Below are positions 35,399-45,154 of a stretch of 64,000 nucleotides of DNA, in pieces (position 1 is the first letter of the stretch; each line of letters opens with the position of its first letter). Location of the stretch: NCBI RefSeq assembly GCF_001544555.2, contig NZ_FCOK02000012.1, positions 62,001-126,000 of the forward strand, written 5' to 3'. The notes under the pieces are model-generated. The model was not told the origin of the DNA. It saw only the letters and a list, made by a program, of their open reading frames with translations, and searched no databases. The translations under genes were made by a program, and so were the position numbers. The DNA is from Caballeronia udeis. GTDB taxonomy: Bacteria; Pseudomonadota; Gammaproteobacteria; Burkholderiales; Burkholderiaceae.

Positions 35399-36466
35399 TC
35401 AAAAACGATGTTGAATCCCTGCTGTCACGCCCGCCTGCGTATCGGCGGCGCCGACCAGATCACGCGACAGGCTGACCTTCTGATCGTGCTTCGCCATCGC
35501 ATAACCGCCTGACACATAAAGCGTCGTGCGCTTGGACAACGAATAGTTGCCCCGCACCGAGAACAACGTCGGGTCTCCGTCGCTTGCGTCCTTGATGTCC
35601 TGGTGATACACCGCGCCAATCAACGTGAAAGCCGGTGTGAATTCATACGACCCCCCCAGCCAGTACGTATCGCTGCGCAGCGCAGCAGCGGCCGTGTTGA
35701 ACGCGCGCCGATAATTCCGATAACCCGCCATCACCTTCGCCGCGCCAAAGTCATAGCTCGCGCCCGCATGGATGCCCTGGATGTAGTTCGTGGAATCCGC
35801 AGGCGTCACGCTATCGCCGGCGCCATTCTGGCGATCGAATGTGGCGACCGCAGCAAACGCACCACACTCGTAGCCAAGCCCGAAGTCATATTTCGAACTT
35901 GACTTCACGCTGCCCGGTACGTTGCCAAAGCCGTACATTGCACCGAACTTCACCCCGCTGTATTCACCGTCGTAACGCACGGCGTTCGCCGAGCGCGAGA
36001 ACAGACCGTCCTTGCGCCCGCCGGTTGCGGTTGCGCTCGTCGCCCACGAATAGTTGGGCGCGTAACCCATCGGGTCGAACGGCAGCATGTAGTCGTAGGT
36101 AGTGGTGAAGGTGCGGCCAAGGATCACTTGCCCCCACTTCTTGCTCTTCAGGCCCACGGTTGCACGCCGGTCGAATAATGCGTTGGGACCGTCATCGAGC
36201 TGACCGTTCGCAATGTTGATACCGCTCTCCAACTGGAATATGGCCTTCAGTCCGCCACCGAGTTCTTCCGATCCCTTGAAGCCGAACCGCGACGTGTTTT
36301 TACCACCCGATACCAGGCGCGCCATTCCACCGTCGTTACTCGCGTGATTCACGTATTCAATGCCCGCGTCGACAATGCCGTAAAGCGTCACGCTCGACTG
36401 TGCGTGCGCCGCACCGCTCAGCGCGAATGCCGCCAGGGATGCTGCTCCAATACTGCTGCGCTTCAT
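35399..36466 (-). CDS. Gram-negative porin (OmpC/Porin_4 type)
   Basis: 355 residues from ATG 36466. Signal peptide MKRSSIGAASLAAFALSGAAHA, then the Burkholderia porin start QSSVTLYGIVDAGIEYVNH. The chain has alternating amphipathic strands and ends in the C-terminal Phe (GIQHRF) needed for outer-membrane insertion. A general-diffusion trimeric channel of the beta-proteobacterial family. Its position between two transport loci may reflect regulation with them, but this is not visible. Confidence 0.95.
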   Translation of the reverse strand: MKRSSIGAASLAAFALSGAAHAQSSVTLYGIVDAGIEYVNHASNDGGMARLVSGGKNTSRFGFKGSEELGGGLKAIFQLESGINIANGQLDDGPNALFDRRATVGLKSKKWGQVILGRTFTTTYDYMLPFDPMGYAPNYSWATSATATGGRKDGLFSRSANAVRYDGEYSGVKFGAMYGFGNVPGSVKSSSKYDFGLGYECGAFAAVATFDRQNGAGDSVTPADSTNYIQGIHAGASYDFGAAKVMAGYRNYRRAFNTAAAALRSDTYWLGGSYEFTPAFTLIGAVYHQDIKDASDGDPTLFSVRGNYSLSKRTTLYVSGGYAMAKHDQKVSLSRDLVGAADTQAGVTAGIQHRF

Positions 36467-36566
36467 CTGTCTTCTCCGTGTTGTGGTTATGGTTTGTGAT
36501 GCGCGAACGGGGTCTCGCGCGGCCGTGAAAAGCGCGCGGGTGTCCTGCGTTCCTGTTGATGGGCGG

Positions 36567-37634
36567 TTAGCTCGCTTGTGCGAACGCCCAGCAATCGTTG
36601 GCCGGAAATTCGACCCAGTGCTTGCCCGGGTTCCGCGGCGTATGGCCGAATGCGCGGAAGCGCAATTCACCACAATGGAAGAGGTATTCCCAGCGGTCGC
36701 CCAGATACATCGACGTGACAAGATTCGCCTGCAAGCGGTTCTGACCGGGACCGTCCGCCACTTGCACACGCTCGAGACGGATCACCGCCTGCGCGTTCTG
36801 GCCGGCCTGCAGGGTGTCGCGAGCATGGGCATGCAACTGGAAACCATCGCCGGCGAGCACCACACGCGAACCGCTGACCGATGCCACTTTTGCATCGATG
36901 CGATTGTTGCTGCCCATGAACTCCGCCGTGTAAAGCGAGCGCGGCGAGCCGTAGAGTTCCGCAGGCGTGCCTTCCTGTTCAATGCGTCCGTTGCGCAACA
37001 GCAGGATGCGGTCGGACATCGCCATTGCTTCGGTCTGGTCGTGCGTCACGCAAAGGGCGGATAGTCCCAGCGACACAATCAGTTCCCGCAGCCACGCACG
37101 TGCTTCTTCTCGCAACTTGGCGTCGAGGTTGGAGAGGGGTTCATCGAGCAGGATGACCGGCGGGTTGTAGACGAGCGCACGCGCAATCGCCACGCGTTGC
37201 TGCTGACCACCGGATAGCTGATACGGAAAACGTTCAGCGAGATGACCGAGGCCGAGCTGATCGAGCGCGCTTTGCACGCGGCGTTTTCTCTCCGCTGTCA
37301 ACACCTTGCGCAGTTTCAGCCCGTACCCCACGTTGTCCGCAACCGTGCGATGCGGCCACAGCGCATACGACTGGAACACGAGACCAAGCGAACGCTGTTC
37401 GACCGGGCAATCGATCCTGGCGGCGCCGTCGAAGAAGACTTGTTTGTCGAGTGCAATGCGCCCTTCCGACGGCTGTTCAAGACCCGCCACGGCACGCAGC
37501 AACGTGGTCTTGCCGCTGCCCGATGCACCGAGCAAACACACCACCTCGCCCGCCTTCAGTTCGAACGACACGCCCTTCAGGATCGGATTCGCGCCGTAGC
37601 TCAGGAACAGGTTGTCGACGATCAGCTTATCCAT
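36567..37634 (-). CDS. ABC transporter ATP-binding protein (Fbp/Afu-type importer)
   Basis: 355 residues. Walker A GASGSGKTTL (about 35-44), signature LSGGQQQRVAIARAL, Walker B VILLDEPLSNLDAK and H-loop CVTHDQTEA. The C-terminal TOBE region is about 240-355. It powers the permease encoded next to it, whose gene it overlaps by 8 bp. This family serves ferric iron, phosphonate, phosphoglycerate or spermidine; the importer class is clear, the substrate is not. Confidence 0.93.
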   Translation of the reverse strand: MDKLIVDNLFLSYGANPILKGVSFELKAGEVVCLLGASGSGKTTLLRAVAGLEQPSEGRIALDKQVFFDGAARIDCPVEQRSLGLVFQSYALWPHRTVADNVGYGLKLRKVLTAERKRRVQSALDQLGLGHLAERFPYQLSGGQQQRVAIARALVYNPPVILLDEPLSNLDAKLREEARAWLRELIVSLGLSALCVTHDQTEAMAMSDRILLLRNGRIEQEGTPAELYGSPRSLYTAEFMGSNNRIDAKVASVSGSRVVLAGDGFQLHAHARDTLQAGQNAQAVIRLERVQVADGPGQNRLQANLVTSMYLGDRWEYLFHCGELRFRAFGHTPRNPGKHWVEFPANDCWAFAQAS

Positions 37635-39393
37635 GAAGTTTCACTCTGAAGCGCAATGCCACGCCGAGCCCGGCGCCGACCATCGCAATGTTGATGACAG
37701 AAAGCGCCGCTACCTGGTCGACCGCGCCCGTCGCCCACAGCGACACGAGCAACGCGCCAATCACTTCAGTGCCGGGAGACAGCAGATAAACAGCCGTCGA
37801 ATACTCACGCTCGAAAATCATGAAGATCAGCAGCCACGCGGCAAGCAAACCGAAGCGCACGAGCGGCAGCGTGACGTCGAGACTCACGCGTGAACGGGTT
37901 GCGCCGACACTGCGCCCGGCCTCTTCAAGTTCAGGTCCAACCTGCAGCAAGGCGCTTTGAATCAGGCGCATGCCATACGCGAGCCATACGACCGTGTACG
38001 CAATCCAGATGCTCCACATCGAGTTCTTCAGCTCCTTGATGCCGGGCACGAAGAGGAAGATCCAGAGGAACGCAAGACCGGCGAGCAGCCCCGGTACGGC
38101 ACGCGGCAACAGCACGAGATAGTCGAGCAGCTTTGCGCCCCAGTCGTTGCGCCGATGTCCCGCGAATGCAACGAACGAATAGAAACCCACCGCAACCGCG
38201 CCGCCAATCACGCCAATGCCGAGTGTGTTGAAAATCGCGCGGACGAGGTTGTCCTGCTCGAAGAGTTCGGTGAAGTTGGCGAGCGTCAACACTTCCGAGA
38301 GTGCAACGCCTTCACCCCAGTTGGTGACGAAGGAACGCAGCACGATGCCCGAGAGCGGCACGAACACCGTGAGGAACAACCACAGCACGACGATACCCAA
38401 CGCAATCCAGCGCCATGTGCCCAGCGGCAGCACGGTCTGACGACCCGTCTTGCCCTTGACCGTGACAAACTTGCTCGCGCTCTTGAGCAAACGCCGTTGC
38501 AGCAGCACGAGCGGGAAAGTGATCGCGACGATGCACATGGCGACCGCCGCCATCAGGTGATACGACGGCACGCCAAGCTTGTTGGTGAGCTTGTAGAGGT
38601 AGGTCGCGAGTACGAGGTGCCCTTCAGGATCGCCGAGAACCAGCGGCAGGCCGAACACTTCGAAGCCCAGGAAAAACACCAGTACGCCGGCGAATAACAA
38701 CGCGGGCATGGTCATTGGCAGGCTGACATCGAGCGCGACGCGAAACGGCCGTGCACCGGCCACGCGAGCGGCTTCTTCTACATCGGAGCCCAGATTGCGG
38801 AGCGCCGCGGACGAATACAGATACACGTGCGGCACATGCGTGAGGCCGACAATGATCGTGATTGCGAAGATCGAATAGATCGACCATGGCGCGTTCCCGA
38901 GGCCGGTCAACTGCTTGAACCACACGGAATAGAAGCCGACCGGTCCGGCTGCGACCACGTAGCCGAACGCGAGCACCATCGGGGAAACGAAGACGGGTGT
39001 GAGCAGCAGCGGTTCGAGCCAGCGGCGTCCGGGCAAGTCGGTGCGCACCATCAGGAACGCGAGAATGCCGCCGAGCGGGATCGAGATGAACAGCATCCCG
39101 CCGGCGATGATGAATGAGTTCTTCAGCGCCGACCAGAAGTCGGGATCTTCGAAAATGAACCGGTAACCCGCAATGCCGAAGGTCCGGTTGGCATCAAAAA
39201 ACGGTGCATTCAGGAAACTCTGGATCACGATAAACGACAGCGGCAACAGCACCGCCACGGTCAGTACCGCTATCACGATCCAGCGGAAGGTCGCGGCGAG
39301 ACCGCGCCATCCGCCGTCGTGCAGGGCCGGCACTTTGCCGGCGCCGTTCGTCGTGAGGACGCCCGGCGCATCGTTCGAGCTTTGAGTCAGCAT
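37627..39393 (-). CDS. two-domain ABC permease (FbpB-like)
   Basis: 588 residues from ATG 39393. Two fused permease domains of about six helices each, both with the EAA loop (EEAARVAGARPFRVALDVSLPM and EEAGRSVGATRSRVSLDVTLPL). This double-domain layout is typical of ferric iron and related oxyanion importers. It sits in an ABC operon: binding protein, permease, ATPase, transcribed in that order. Confidence 0.92.
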   Translation of the reverse strand: MLTQSSNDAPGVLTTNGAGKVPALHDGGWRGLAATFRWIVIAVLTVAVLLPLSFIVIQSFLNAPFFDANRTFGIAGYRFIFEDPDFWSALKNSFIIAGGMLFISIPLGGILAFLMVRTDLPGRRWLEPLLLTPVFVSPMVLAFGYVVAAGPVGFYSVWFKQLTGLGNAPWSIYSIFAITIIVGLTHVPHVYLYSSAALRNLGSDVEEAARVAGARPFRVALDVSLPMTMPALLFAGVLVFFLGFEVFGLPLVLGDPEGHLVLATYLYKLTNKLGVPSYHLMAAVAMCIVAITFPLVLLQRRLLKSASKFVTVKGKTGRQTVLPLGTWRWIALGIVVLWLFLTVFVPLSGIVLRSFVTNWGEGVALSEVLTLANFTELFEQDNLVRAIFNTLGIGVIGGAVAVGFYSFVAFAGHRRNDWGAKLLDYLVLLPRAVPGLLAGLAFLWIFLFVPGIKELKNSMWSIWIAYTVVWLAYGMRLIQSALLQVGPELEEAGRSVGATRSRVSLDVTLPLVRFGLLAAWLLIFMIFEREYSTAVYLLSPGTEVIGALLVSLWATGAVDQVAALSVINIAMVGAGLGVALRFRVKLHG

Positions 39394-39468
39394 GCGTGTT
39401 TCCCTGCGCCTTGTGTGGCGCATGCGAGAAGTTGTCGGGGGATCCGCCGGCTCAAGCCGACGAAGGGC

Positions 39469-40569
39469 TTAGCGCTTGATGGCCTGCTGCCACTGCTTCA
39501 GGAATTCGAGGCGCTTGGACTGGTCGAGATAGACGAGCAAACCTGCACCGATAGGGATCGGCTTGAGGGAGTCGCCCAGTTGCTTGGTGAGCCCCGCCAT
39601 GGAAGTTTCACCATCCACGTCGGCACGAATGGAGAACAGGTTGGCCTGGTTTGCGAGCAGCGTCTGGCCTCGTTTGGACAACAGGTAGTCCACCCAGAGT
39701 TTCGCCGCGTCGGGGTTCTTCGCCTTCTTCGAAATGGTCACAAGGCGGCTCACCACTTGCGTGTAATCCTTCGGATAGACATAGCCGATGGACGGATCCT
39801 TCTTCGCCTTCGCAAACGCGTACGAACCCAGAATGTTGTAGCCGATCAGGTTTTCACCGGACGAGATACGTTCCATCATCGCCCCCGTGCTCGACTGCAG
39901 CTTGGGATTCAGCGCGCCCATGGCTTCGACCAGTTGCCACGTGACCTGGGGATTCACGCGGGCATCCTGCGTCAGGTAGTTGAAGCCGACACCCGACTTC
40001 TCTATGTCGTACGTGGTGACCTTGCCCCTGAATTTGTCGGCGTGCGTGGTGAGCAGCTTGATCAGCTCGGCGCGCGTTTGCGGCACTTCGTTGGCGGGCA
40101 GCAGGCGCTTGTTGTAGACGATCGCCAGCGGCTCGTAGGTCGTGCCGTAGGCTTGCTTCTGGTACTGCGCCCACTGCGGCACGTGCGAGGCTTCAGGGGA
40201 CTCGTAGCTTGCCATCAAACCGTCGTTAACCAGCTTGACCTGCAGGTCCATGGCCGAACTCCACAGCACGTCCGCGCTCGTGCTGTTCGCGGCGTTCTCG
40301 CTGATAAAGCGGTTGTAGAGCTCCGTGCTGTTCATGTCGTTGTATTCGACCTTGATCCCGTACATGGACTCGAAGTCCTTGATCAGCGGCCGCACGAGCG
40401 CCGTATCCGTGACCGAATAAATCAGCAGCTTGCCTTCCTTCTTCGCGCCGTCGATCACCGGCTGATAGCTCCCGGGATAACCCTCGGGTACCTGCGCGTA
40501 CGCCGCCTGCATTGCAAAAAACAACGCCAGGGCCGCCGGCAGGCGCAACTTGTGGTTCAACTTCTTCAT
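39469..40569 (-). CDS. periplasmic substrate-binding protein of the ABC importer
   Basis: 366 residues from ATG 40569, with GGAGGAAGAC upstream. Signal peptide MKKLNHKLRLPAALALFFAM-QAAYA, then a type II binding fold. It is close to FbpA/PgtC in layout (KLLIYSVTDTALVRPLIKDFE). The adjacent Tyr-Tyr pair that FbpA uses to bind iron is not seen, so phosphoglycerate, phosphonate or another oxyanion is a better guess. The neighbouring TctDE-like two-component system may control it. Confidence 0.88.
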   Translation of the reverse strand: MKKLNHKLRLPAALALFFAMQAAYAQVPEGYPGSYQPVIDGAKKEGKLLIYSVTDTALVRPLIKDFESMYGIKVEYNDMNSTELYNRFISENAANSTSADVLWSSAMDLQVKLVNDGLMASYESPEASHVPQWAQYQKQAYGTTYEPLAIVYNKRLLPANEVPQTRAELIKLLTTHADKFRGKVTTYDIEKSGVGFNYLTQDARVNPQVTWQLVEAMGALNPKLQSSTGAMMERISSGENLIGYNILGSYAFAKAKKDPSIGYVYPKDYTQVVSRLVTISKKAKNPDAAKLWVDYLLSKRGQTLLANQANLFSIRADVDGETSMAGLTKQLGDSLKPIPIGAGLLVYLDQSKRLEFLKQWQQAIKR

Positions 40570-40715
40570 GTCTTCCTCCAAAAATATTTGTTGTATGTTT
40601 GTCATGTTTGAGTGGGCGCATAGTAAGTTACGGGTACTTTCAGCCCGCTTTCATTTCTTGTCGAAAAGCGCCGCTAACCCCTGTTTCGGCCTCATGGATT
40701 TCCCTGATTCCCCTC

Positions 40716-41405
40716 ATGCGCGTACTCCTAGTCGAAGACAATCCCACCCTCGCCAAGTCGCTGACCGACGCGCTCGCGCAGGCCCGGTTCACCGTGGACT
40801 GCATGCATGACGGCGAGGCCGCCGACCACGTTTTGCGCACGCAGGACTACGCGCTCGTGATCCTCGATCTCGGACTGCCCAAGCTCGACGGGCTCGAAGT
40901 GTTGCGACGCCTGCGGCAACGTCGTAACGCGGTGCCGGTGATGATCCTGACCGCGCACGGGTCGGTGGAGGATCGGGTGAAGGGTCTGGATCTCGGCGCC
41001 GACGACTACCTCGCCAAGCCGTTCGAACTGAGCGAACTCGAAGCGCGGGCCCGCGCGCTGATCCGGCGCAGCCACGGTCATGAGCAGACGAAAACCGCGT
41101 GCGGGCCGCTCGAATACGACAGCGTCGACCACAGCTTTCGTCTCGACGGCGAGCAGCTTGCGCTGACGCCGCGCGAGCGCGCGGTGCTGGAAGTGCTGAT
41201 CCTGCGCAACGGCCGCGCGATCAATAAGGAAACGCTGTCGGAGAAGATCTTCGGTATTGATGAATCCGTGAATCCGGATGCGATCGAGATCTACGTGTAC
41301 CGGCTCAGGAAGAAGCTCGAACGCACCAGCGTTGCCATTGTTACGCTGCGCGGGCTGGGGTATCTGCTGGAAGCGAAACAGGAGCCTGCTGCGGCCGGCG
41401 TCTGA
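40716..41405 (+). CDS. OmpR-family response regulator (TctD-like)
   Basis: 229 residues from ATG 40716; the long upstream frame is not conserved. The receiver domain (1-115) has Asp8, phospho-acceptor Asp51 (VILDLGLPKLDG) and the Lys of YLAKPFEL. A winged-helix output domain (about 130-220) follows with ALTPRERAVLEVLILRNG. It is divergent from the ABC importer genes and overlaps the kinase gene by one base. Confidence 0.95.
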   Translation: MRVLLVEDNPTLAKSLTDALAQARFTVDCMHDGEAADHVLRTQDYALVILDLGLPKLDGLEVLRRLRQRRNAVPVMILTAHGSVEDRVKGLDLGADDYLAKPFELSELEARARALIRRSHGHEQTKTACGPLEYDSVDHSFRLDGEQLALTPRERAVLEVLILRNGRAINKETLSEKIFGIDESVNPDAIEIYVYRLRKKLERTSVAIVTLRGLGYLLEAKQEPAAAGV

Positions 41406-42799
41406 TGAAGAAGCCCAATCTCCGGCGGCAAGTCGCGCTCTGGCTGCTGCTGCCGCTGCTCGCCCTGCTCGCGCTCGATGCGTGGCTGACGTATCAACGC
41501 GCGATGAGCGCCGCGCACGTTGCGTTCGACCGCTCGCTCGAGTACTCGCTGAAGTCGATTCGCGAAGGCACGCGCCTGGTCAATGGCACCGTGGAAGTGG
41601 ACCTGCCGTATCTCGCGCTGGAAATGTTCGAATCGAACGCGGGGGGCAAGATCTATTACCTGATCCGCGAGGAAGGCGGCCGCGCGGTAACCGGCTATCC
41701 GGACTTGCCAATGCCGTCGCCGCGCGCCGCACCCGAGTCTTATCAAACGAGTTTCTACGACGCCGCTTTTCGCGGTGAAGAGTTGCGCATGGGCGTGCTG
41801 CGCCTGCCGGTGCACGACGTACCGGGTGCCCAGACGCGCGTAGTGTGGATCATGGTCGGCGAAACAATCGAGCCGCGTCAGGCGCTCGCTCGCCAGATCC
41901 TGATGGGCTCGCTGCTGCAGGAGTGCCTCCTGGTCGTGCTGGCGCTGGCGATCGTCTGGCTCGGCGTGGGACGCGGACTGAGGCCGCTGCATCTGCTCTC
42001 GGCCAAGGTCGCCGCACGCACGGAAGATGACCCCGCACCGCTCGATAAAGCGGGTCTGCCGAACGAAGTGGAGCCGCTGGTGGAGTCAATCAATCAGTAC
42101 ATCGGACGATTACGGCGCATGCAGGAATCACGTCGGCGCTTTTTCACCGACGCGGCGCATCAGTTGAAGACACCGCTCGCCATCATTCAGGCCGAGTCGG
42201 AACTCGCCTTGCGAGAAACCTTGAATGAGCCCGCGCGTTTGCATCTGACACGCCTGAACGGCGCCGTCAGACAAGCAGCGAAAGGCGTGCAGCAATTGCT
42301 GTCGCTATCCCGCCTTGACAACGACAGCAGCGAGATCGGCATGCTCGCGCCGCTGCGCCTCGACAAGCTCGCGCGCAGCGTGACGCTCGACTGGTCGCCC
42401 GTGGCTCGGGCCCGCAATATCGACCTCGGTTTCGAGCATGAAGCGGATGTCGAAGTCATGGGGAACCGGGAATTGCTGGCGGAATTGTGCGGCAATCTTA
42501 TCGACAACGCCGTCCGTTATGCAGGCGACGGTTCCATCATCACGGTTCGCGTTGCGCGGGTGGAAGAAGACCCGTTGCTGCAGGTTGTCGACAATGGTCC
42601 GGGCATTGCGCCGCATGAGCGCGATGCAGTGTTCGAGCGTTTCTACCGGAGCCAGACGGAACAATACGTGGAAGGCAGCGGACTCGGACTCGCGATCGTG
42701 CGCGAGATCGCCCGGGTACATCATGCGCAGATCAAGCTGGGCGACGCACCCGGCGGCGGGCTGGTGGTCAGCGTCCGGTTTGCATCGAATGTGCCTTGA
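41405..42799 (+). CDS. sensor histidine kinase (TctE-like)
   Basis: 464 residues. TM1 (about 12-30), a periplasmic TctE-type sensor domain (about 35-165), TM2 (about 168-190), HAMP (about 190-240), the H-box FFTDAAHQLKTPLAIIQAESELA, and the ATPase domain with GNLIDNAVRYAG, VVDNGPGI and GSGLGLAIV. In Salmonella TctE senses tricarboxylates; here the pair adjoins a binding-protein importer, so its ligand may be the same as or related to the imported one. Confidence 0.95.
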   Translation: MKKPNLRRQVALWLLLPLLALLALDAWLTYQRAMSAAHVAFDRSLEYSLKSIREGTRLVNGTVEVDLPYLALEMFESNAGGKIYYLIREEGGRAVTGYPDLPMPSPRAAPESYQTSFYDAAFRGEELRMGVLRLPVHDVPGAQTRVVWIMVGETIEPRQALARQILMGSLLQECLLVVLALAIVWLGVGRGLRPLHLLSAKVAARTEDDPAPLDKAGLPNEVEPLVESINQYIGRLRRMQESRRRFFTDAAHQLKTPLAIIQAESELALRETLNEPARLHLTRLNGAVRQAAKGVQQLLSLSRLDNDSSEIGMLAPLRLDKLARSVTLDWSPVARARNIDLGFEHEADVEVMGNRELLAELCGNLIDNAVRYAGDGSIITVRVARVEEDPLLQVVDNGPGIAPHERDAVFERFYRSQTEQYVEGSGLGLAIVREIARVHHAQIKLGDAPGGGLVVSVRFASNVP

Positions 42800-42825
42800 A
42801 ACAAGCATCATTTACTTCGGAAATA

Positions 42826-43713
42826 TCACTTCAGCGAATGCAGGGTCTCCCGGCATGTCTCGACGAATTGTTCGACGAGCGCCGATCTTTCGCCATTGAT
42901 CGCGACGCTGGCTACAACCGGAATTGCTATAACCGGCGACAGCGGCACCACGCGAAGCCCTTGCGCGCGAGCCGAGAGCGCCGCGACTTCATCGACTATG
43001 GTGATCAGCTTCGAGCGCGCCGCCAGCGCAACCAGCGAGTGATAGGACTGCGCGGTGACGGCGACATCGAAGGTCACCGAGAGCTCCTCCAGACGCTTGG
43101 CGAGCAGCCTTCCCAGCGGGTCCGCAGGATCCGGCCCGGCAATCTCGCGGCCCTCCAGCACACCGAGTTCAATGGACGGCGTGTCCGGCAACATGGAAGG
43201 ATGCCCCACGCAAACAAGCCGGCTGGCAGCCAGTTCGATCTCCTTGATGGCAGGGTGGGACACGCTGTGATACAGGATGCCGACGTCCGCCTCCATGAGC
43301 GCGATGCTGGCAACGGCGGTCGCCGAGTAATCTGAACGAATCGACAGCTTCACGCCCGGATGCTTCGCTCGAAACGCCAGCGCGGCATCTGCCACCATGG
43401 TCTGGGCCAGTGCGGGCGCGGCGAGAATGCGTATGGACGAATCGCCGGTGCCGCCGCGCAGATTCTGCGCGAGCCGCTGAACGGCCTGAAGCTGTTCGTC
43501 GAGCCGCAGTATCTCGGGGAACAGCAACTGTGCCTCCCGGGTCGGTATCAGCTTGCCGCGAACCCGGTCGAAGAGCGGATAACCTAACTGGCGCTCCGCA
43601 CTTTGCAGGATTTGCGTGATTGCCGGCTGCGTGAGAGACAGCAGTGCGGCAGCTGCTTTAAGCGTTCCTGTGACGCGGATAGCGTTCACTACCTCTATAT
43701 GCCTGAGCCGCAT
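42826..43713 (-). CDS. LysR family transcriptional regulator
   Basis: 295 residues. N-terminal helix-turn-helix: IEVVNAIRVTGTLKAAAALLSLTQPAITQ, then LGYPLFDRVRGKLIPTREA. The effector-binding domain fills the rest. It is the last of three genes on the minus strand, after an M20 peptidase and an MFS carrier, and likely controls them. Ligand unknown. Confidence 0.93.
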   Translation of the reverse strand: MRLRHIEVVNAIRVTGTLKAAAALLSLTQPAITQILQSAERQLGYPLFDRVRGKLIPTREAQLLFPEILRLDEQLQAVQRLAQNLRGGTGDSSIRILAAPALAQTMVADAALAFRAKHPGVKLSIRSDYSATAVASIALMEADVGILYHSVSHPAIKEIELAASRLVCVGHPSMLPDTPSIELGVLEGREIAGPDPADPLGRLLAKRLEELSVTFDVAVTAQSYHSLVALAARSKLITIVDEVAALSARAQGLRVVPLSPVIAIPVVASVAINGERSALVEQFVETCRETLHSLK

Positions 43714-43776
43714 CGAATGGGGAGTCCGGTTGGGTTCAATTTCGCAGTGGACCCGGGCGAGCGGCCGGCCGTCTGT

Positions 43777-45087
43777 TCATGCGTTGGTCAACACGCTCGC
43801 GCTGGCCGCGACGGGGTCCACCCGCTTGCGAAAGTACAGGATACACAACAGCGCAAGCACCGCCGTGACCATGACGTAATAAGCGGGAATGAACTTGCTG
43901 CCGGTCGCGTTGGCGATCCACGTGCAGATCATCAGCGACAATCCGCCGAACACCGCAAAGGTCAAGTTATGAACGATCGCGATGCTGGTCGTGCGGGTGT
44001 CGTGAGGAAAGAGTTCGGCCACGAACGCGGGCATCGCGCCTTGAAACACCATCACGCACGCGGTCAATCCGGTGACGCAGAACACGTACGTCGTAACCGT
44101 CGGCGACGCGACCATCAGATGAAACGCGGGGATAGTCAGGATGGCCGTCAGCGAGGTGCCTGTCGCGATCAGCGGAAGGCGGCCCACCCGGTCCGAAAGA
44201 GCGCCGAAGACCGGCGGCAAGACGATCTGCGCAACAGAATATCCGATGGCGCCCCACATGGAGTCCGCCGCGCTCATGCCCAGCACTTTCTGTGCATATA
44301 GGGGGATGAATACACCGAGCAGATAATTTGTCGATGCCGCCAGCGAGTACAAACCGACCGCCGCCATGATGCGCATCTTCGCGGTTGCAAAGGTGTTGCG
44401 GATCGGGTTGCGTTCGTGGCTGGCCGCTTTGAATTCAGGGGTTTCATCAACACGGCGGCGGATCCAGTAACCAAACGGCACGATCGCAAGCCCGATCAGG
44501 AACGGTATGCGCCAACCCCACGATAGCAGGGTATCGGGCGTCATCAGCTTGTTCGTGCCTAGTCCCACGAGGCTTGCCAGACCGGTCGCAAGACCAATCC
44601 CGACCACCTGGTAGCTGGCGAAATAACCCTTCATGCGCGCGGGCGCATGTTCGGTCACGAAGGATACCGTCGACCCGAATTCACCGCCCGCCGAGAAGCC
44701 CTGCAAGATCTTGCCCAGGACCAGGATCAACGTACCGGCAACTCCGAACATGGCATAGGTCGGCGCGCACGCGATCACCAGGGTACCGGCACCCATGAGC
44801 CAGATCGTGAGCATCATGCCCGCCTTGCGGCCGCGCTTGTCGCTATAGGCACCCAGCACCATCGCCCCCAGAGGCCGGATGAAATAGCTGACGCCGAAGG
44901 TCGCGGCGGCGGCCAGCATCGACGTGTAGGCGTCACCGGTCGGAAAGAAGGCTTTGGCAATAACCACCGCCAGAAAACCATACACAAACAGGTCGTAGAA
45001 CTCGAGCATATTGCCGACCAGCGCCGACGCCAGGATGCGCCGGAACTTACTGCGCTGCGCGGGGGTTAGAACGTTATCGGTGGACAT
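43777..45087 (-). CDS. MFS transporter, metabolite:H+ symporter (ProP/ShiA) subfamily
   Basis: 436 residues from ATG 45087, with AAGGAAACGCCC upstream. MHS signatures: LVGNMLEFYDLFVYGFLAVVIA at the N-terminus and GAYSDKRGRKAGM in loop 2-3. About 12 helices. The subfamily imports carboxylates, betaines or aromatic acids. It lies downstream of the M20 peptidase gene, suggesting that it imports the compound the enzyme cleaves or a product of it. Confidence 0.93.
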   Translation of the reverse strand: MSTDNVLTPAQRSKFRRILASALVGNMLEFYDLFVYGFLAVVIAKAFFPTGDAYTSMLAAAATFGVSYFIRPLGAMVLGAYSDKRGRKAGMMLTIWLMGAGTLVIACAPTYAMFGVAGTLILVLGKILQGFSAGGEFGSTVSFVTEHAPARMKGYFASYQVVGIGLATGLASLVGLGTNKLMTPDTLLSWGWRIPFLIGLAIVPFGYWIRRRVDETPEFKAASHERNPIRNTFATAKMRIMAAVGLYSLAASTNYLLGVFIPLYAQKVLGMSAADSMWGAIGYSVAQIVLPPVFGALSDRVGRLPLIATGTSLTAILTIPAFHLMVASPTVTTYVFCVTGLTACVMVFQGAMPAFVAELFPHDTRTTSIAIVHNLTFAVFGGLSLMICTWIANATGSKFIPAYYVMVTAVLALLCILYFRKRVDPVAASASVLTNA

Positions 45088-45154
45088 GGGCGTTTCCTTT
45101 TCCGATGCGTGAGGTCTCAGTGGGCCGCGTGACAGCGGACGCACTGACGATCTT

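Noticed and set aside
39319..40611. 430-residue plus-strand open frame
   Set aside because: Antisense of the ABC substrate-binding gene, which has a signal peptide, ribosome site and family match.
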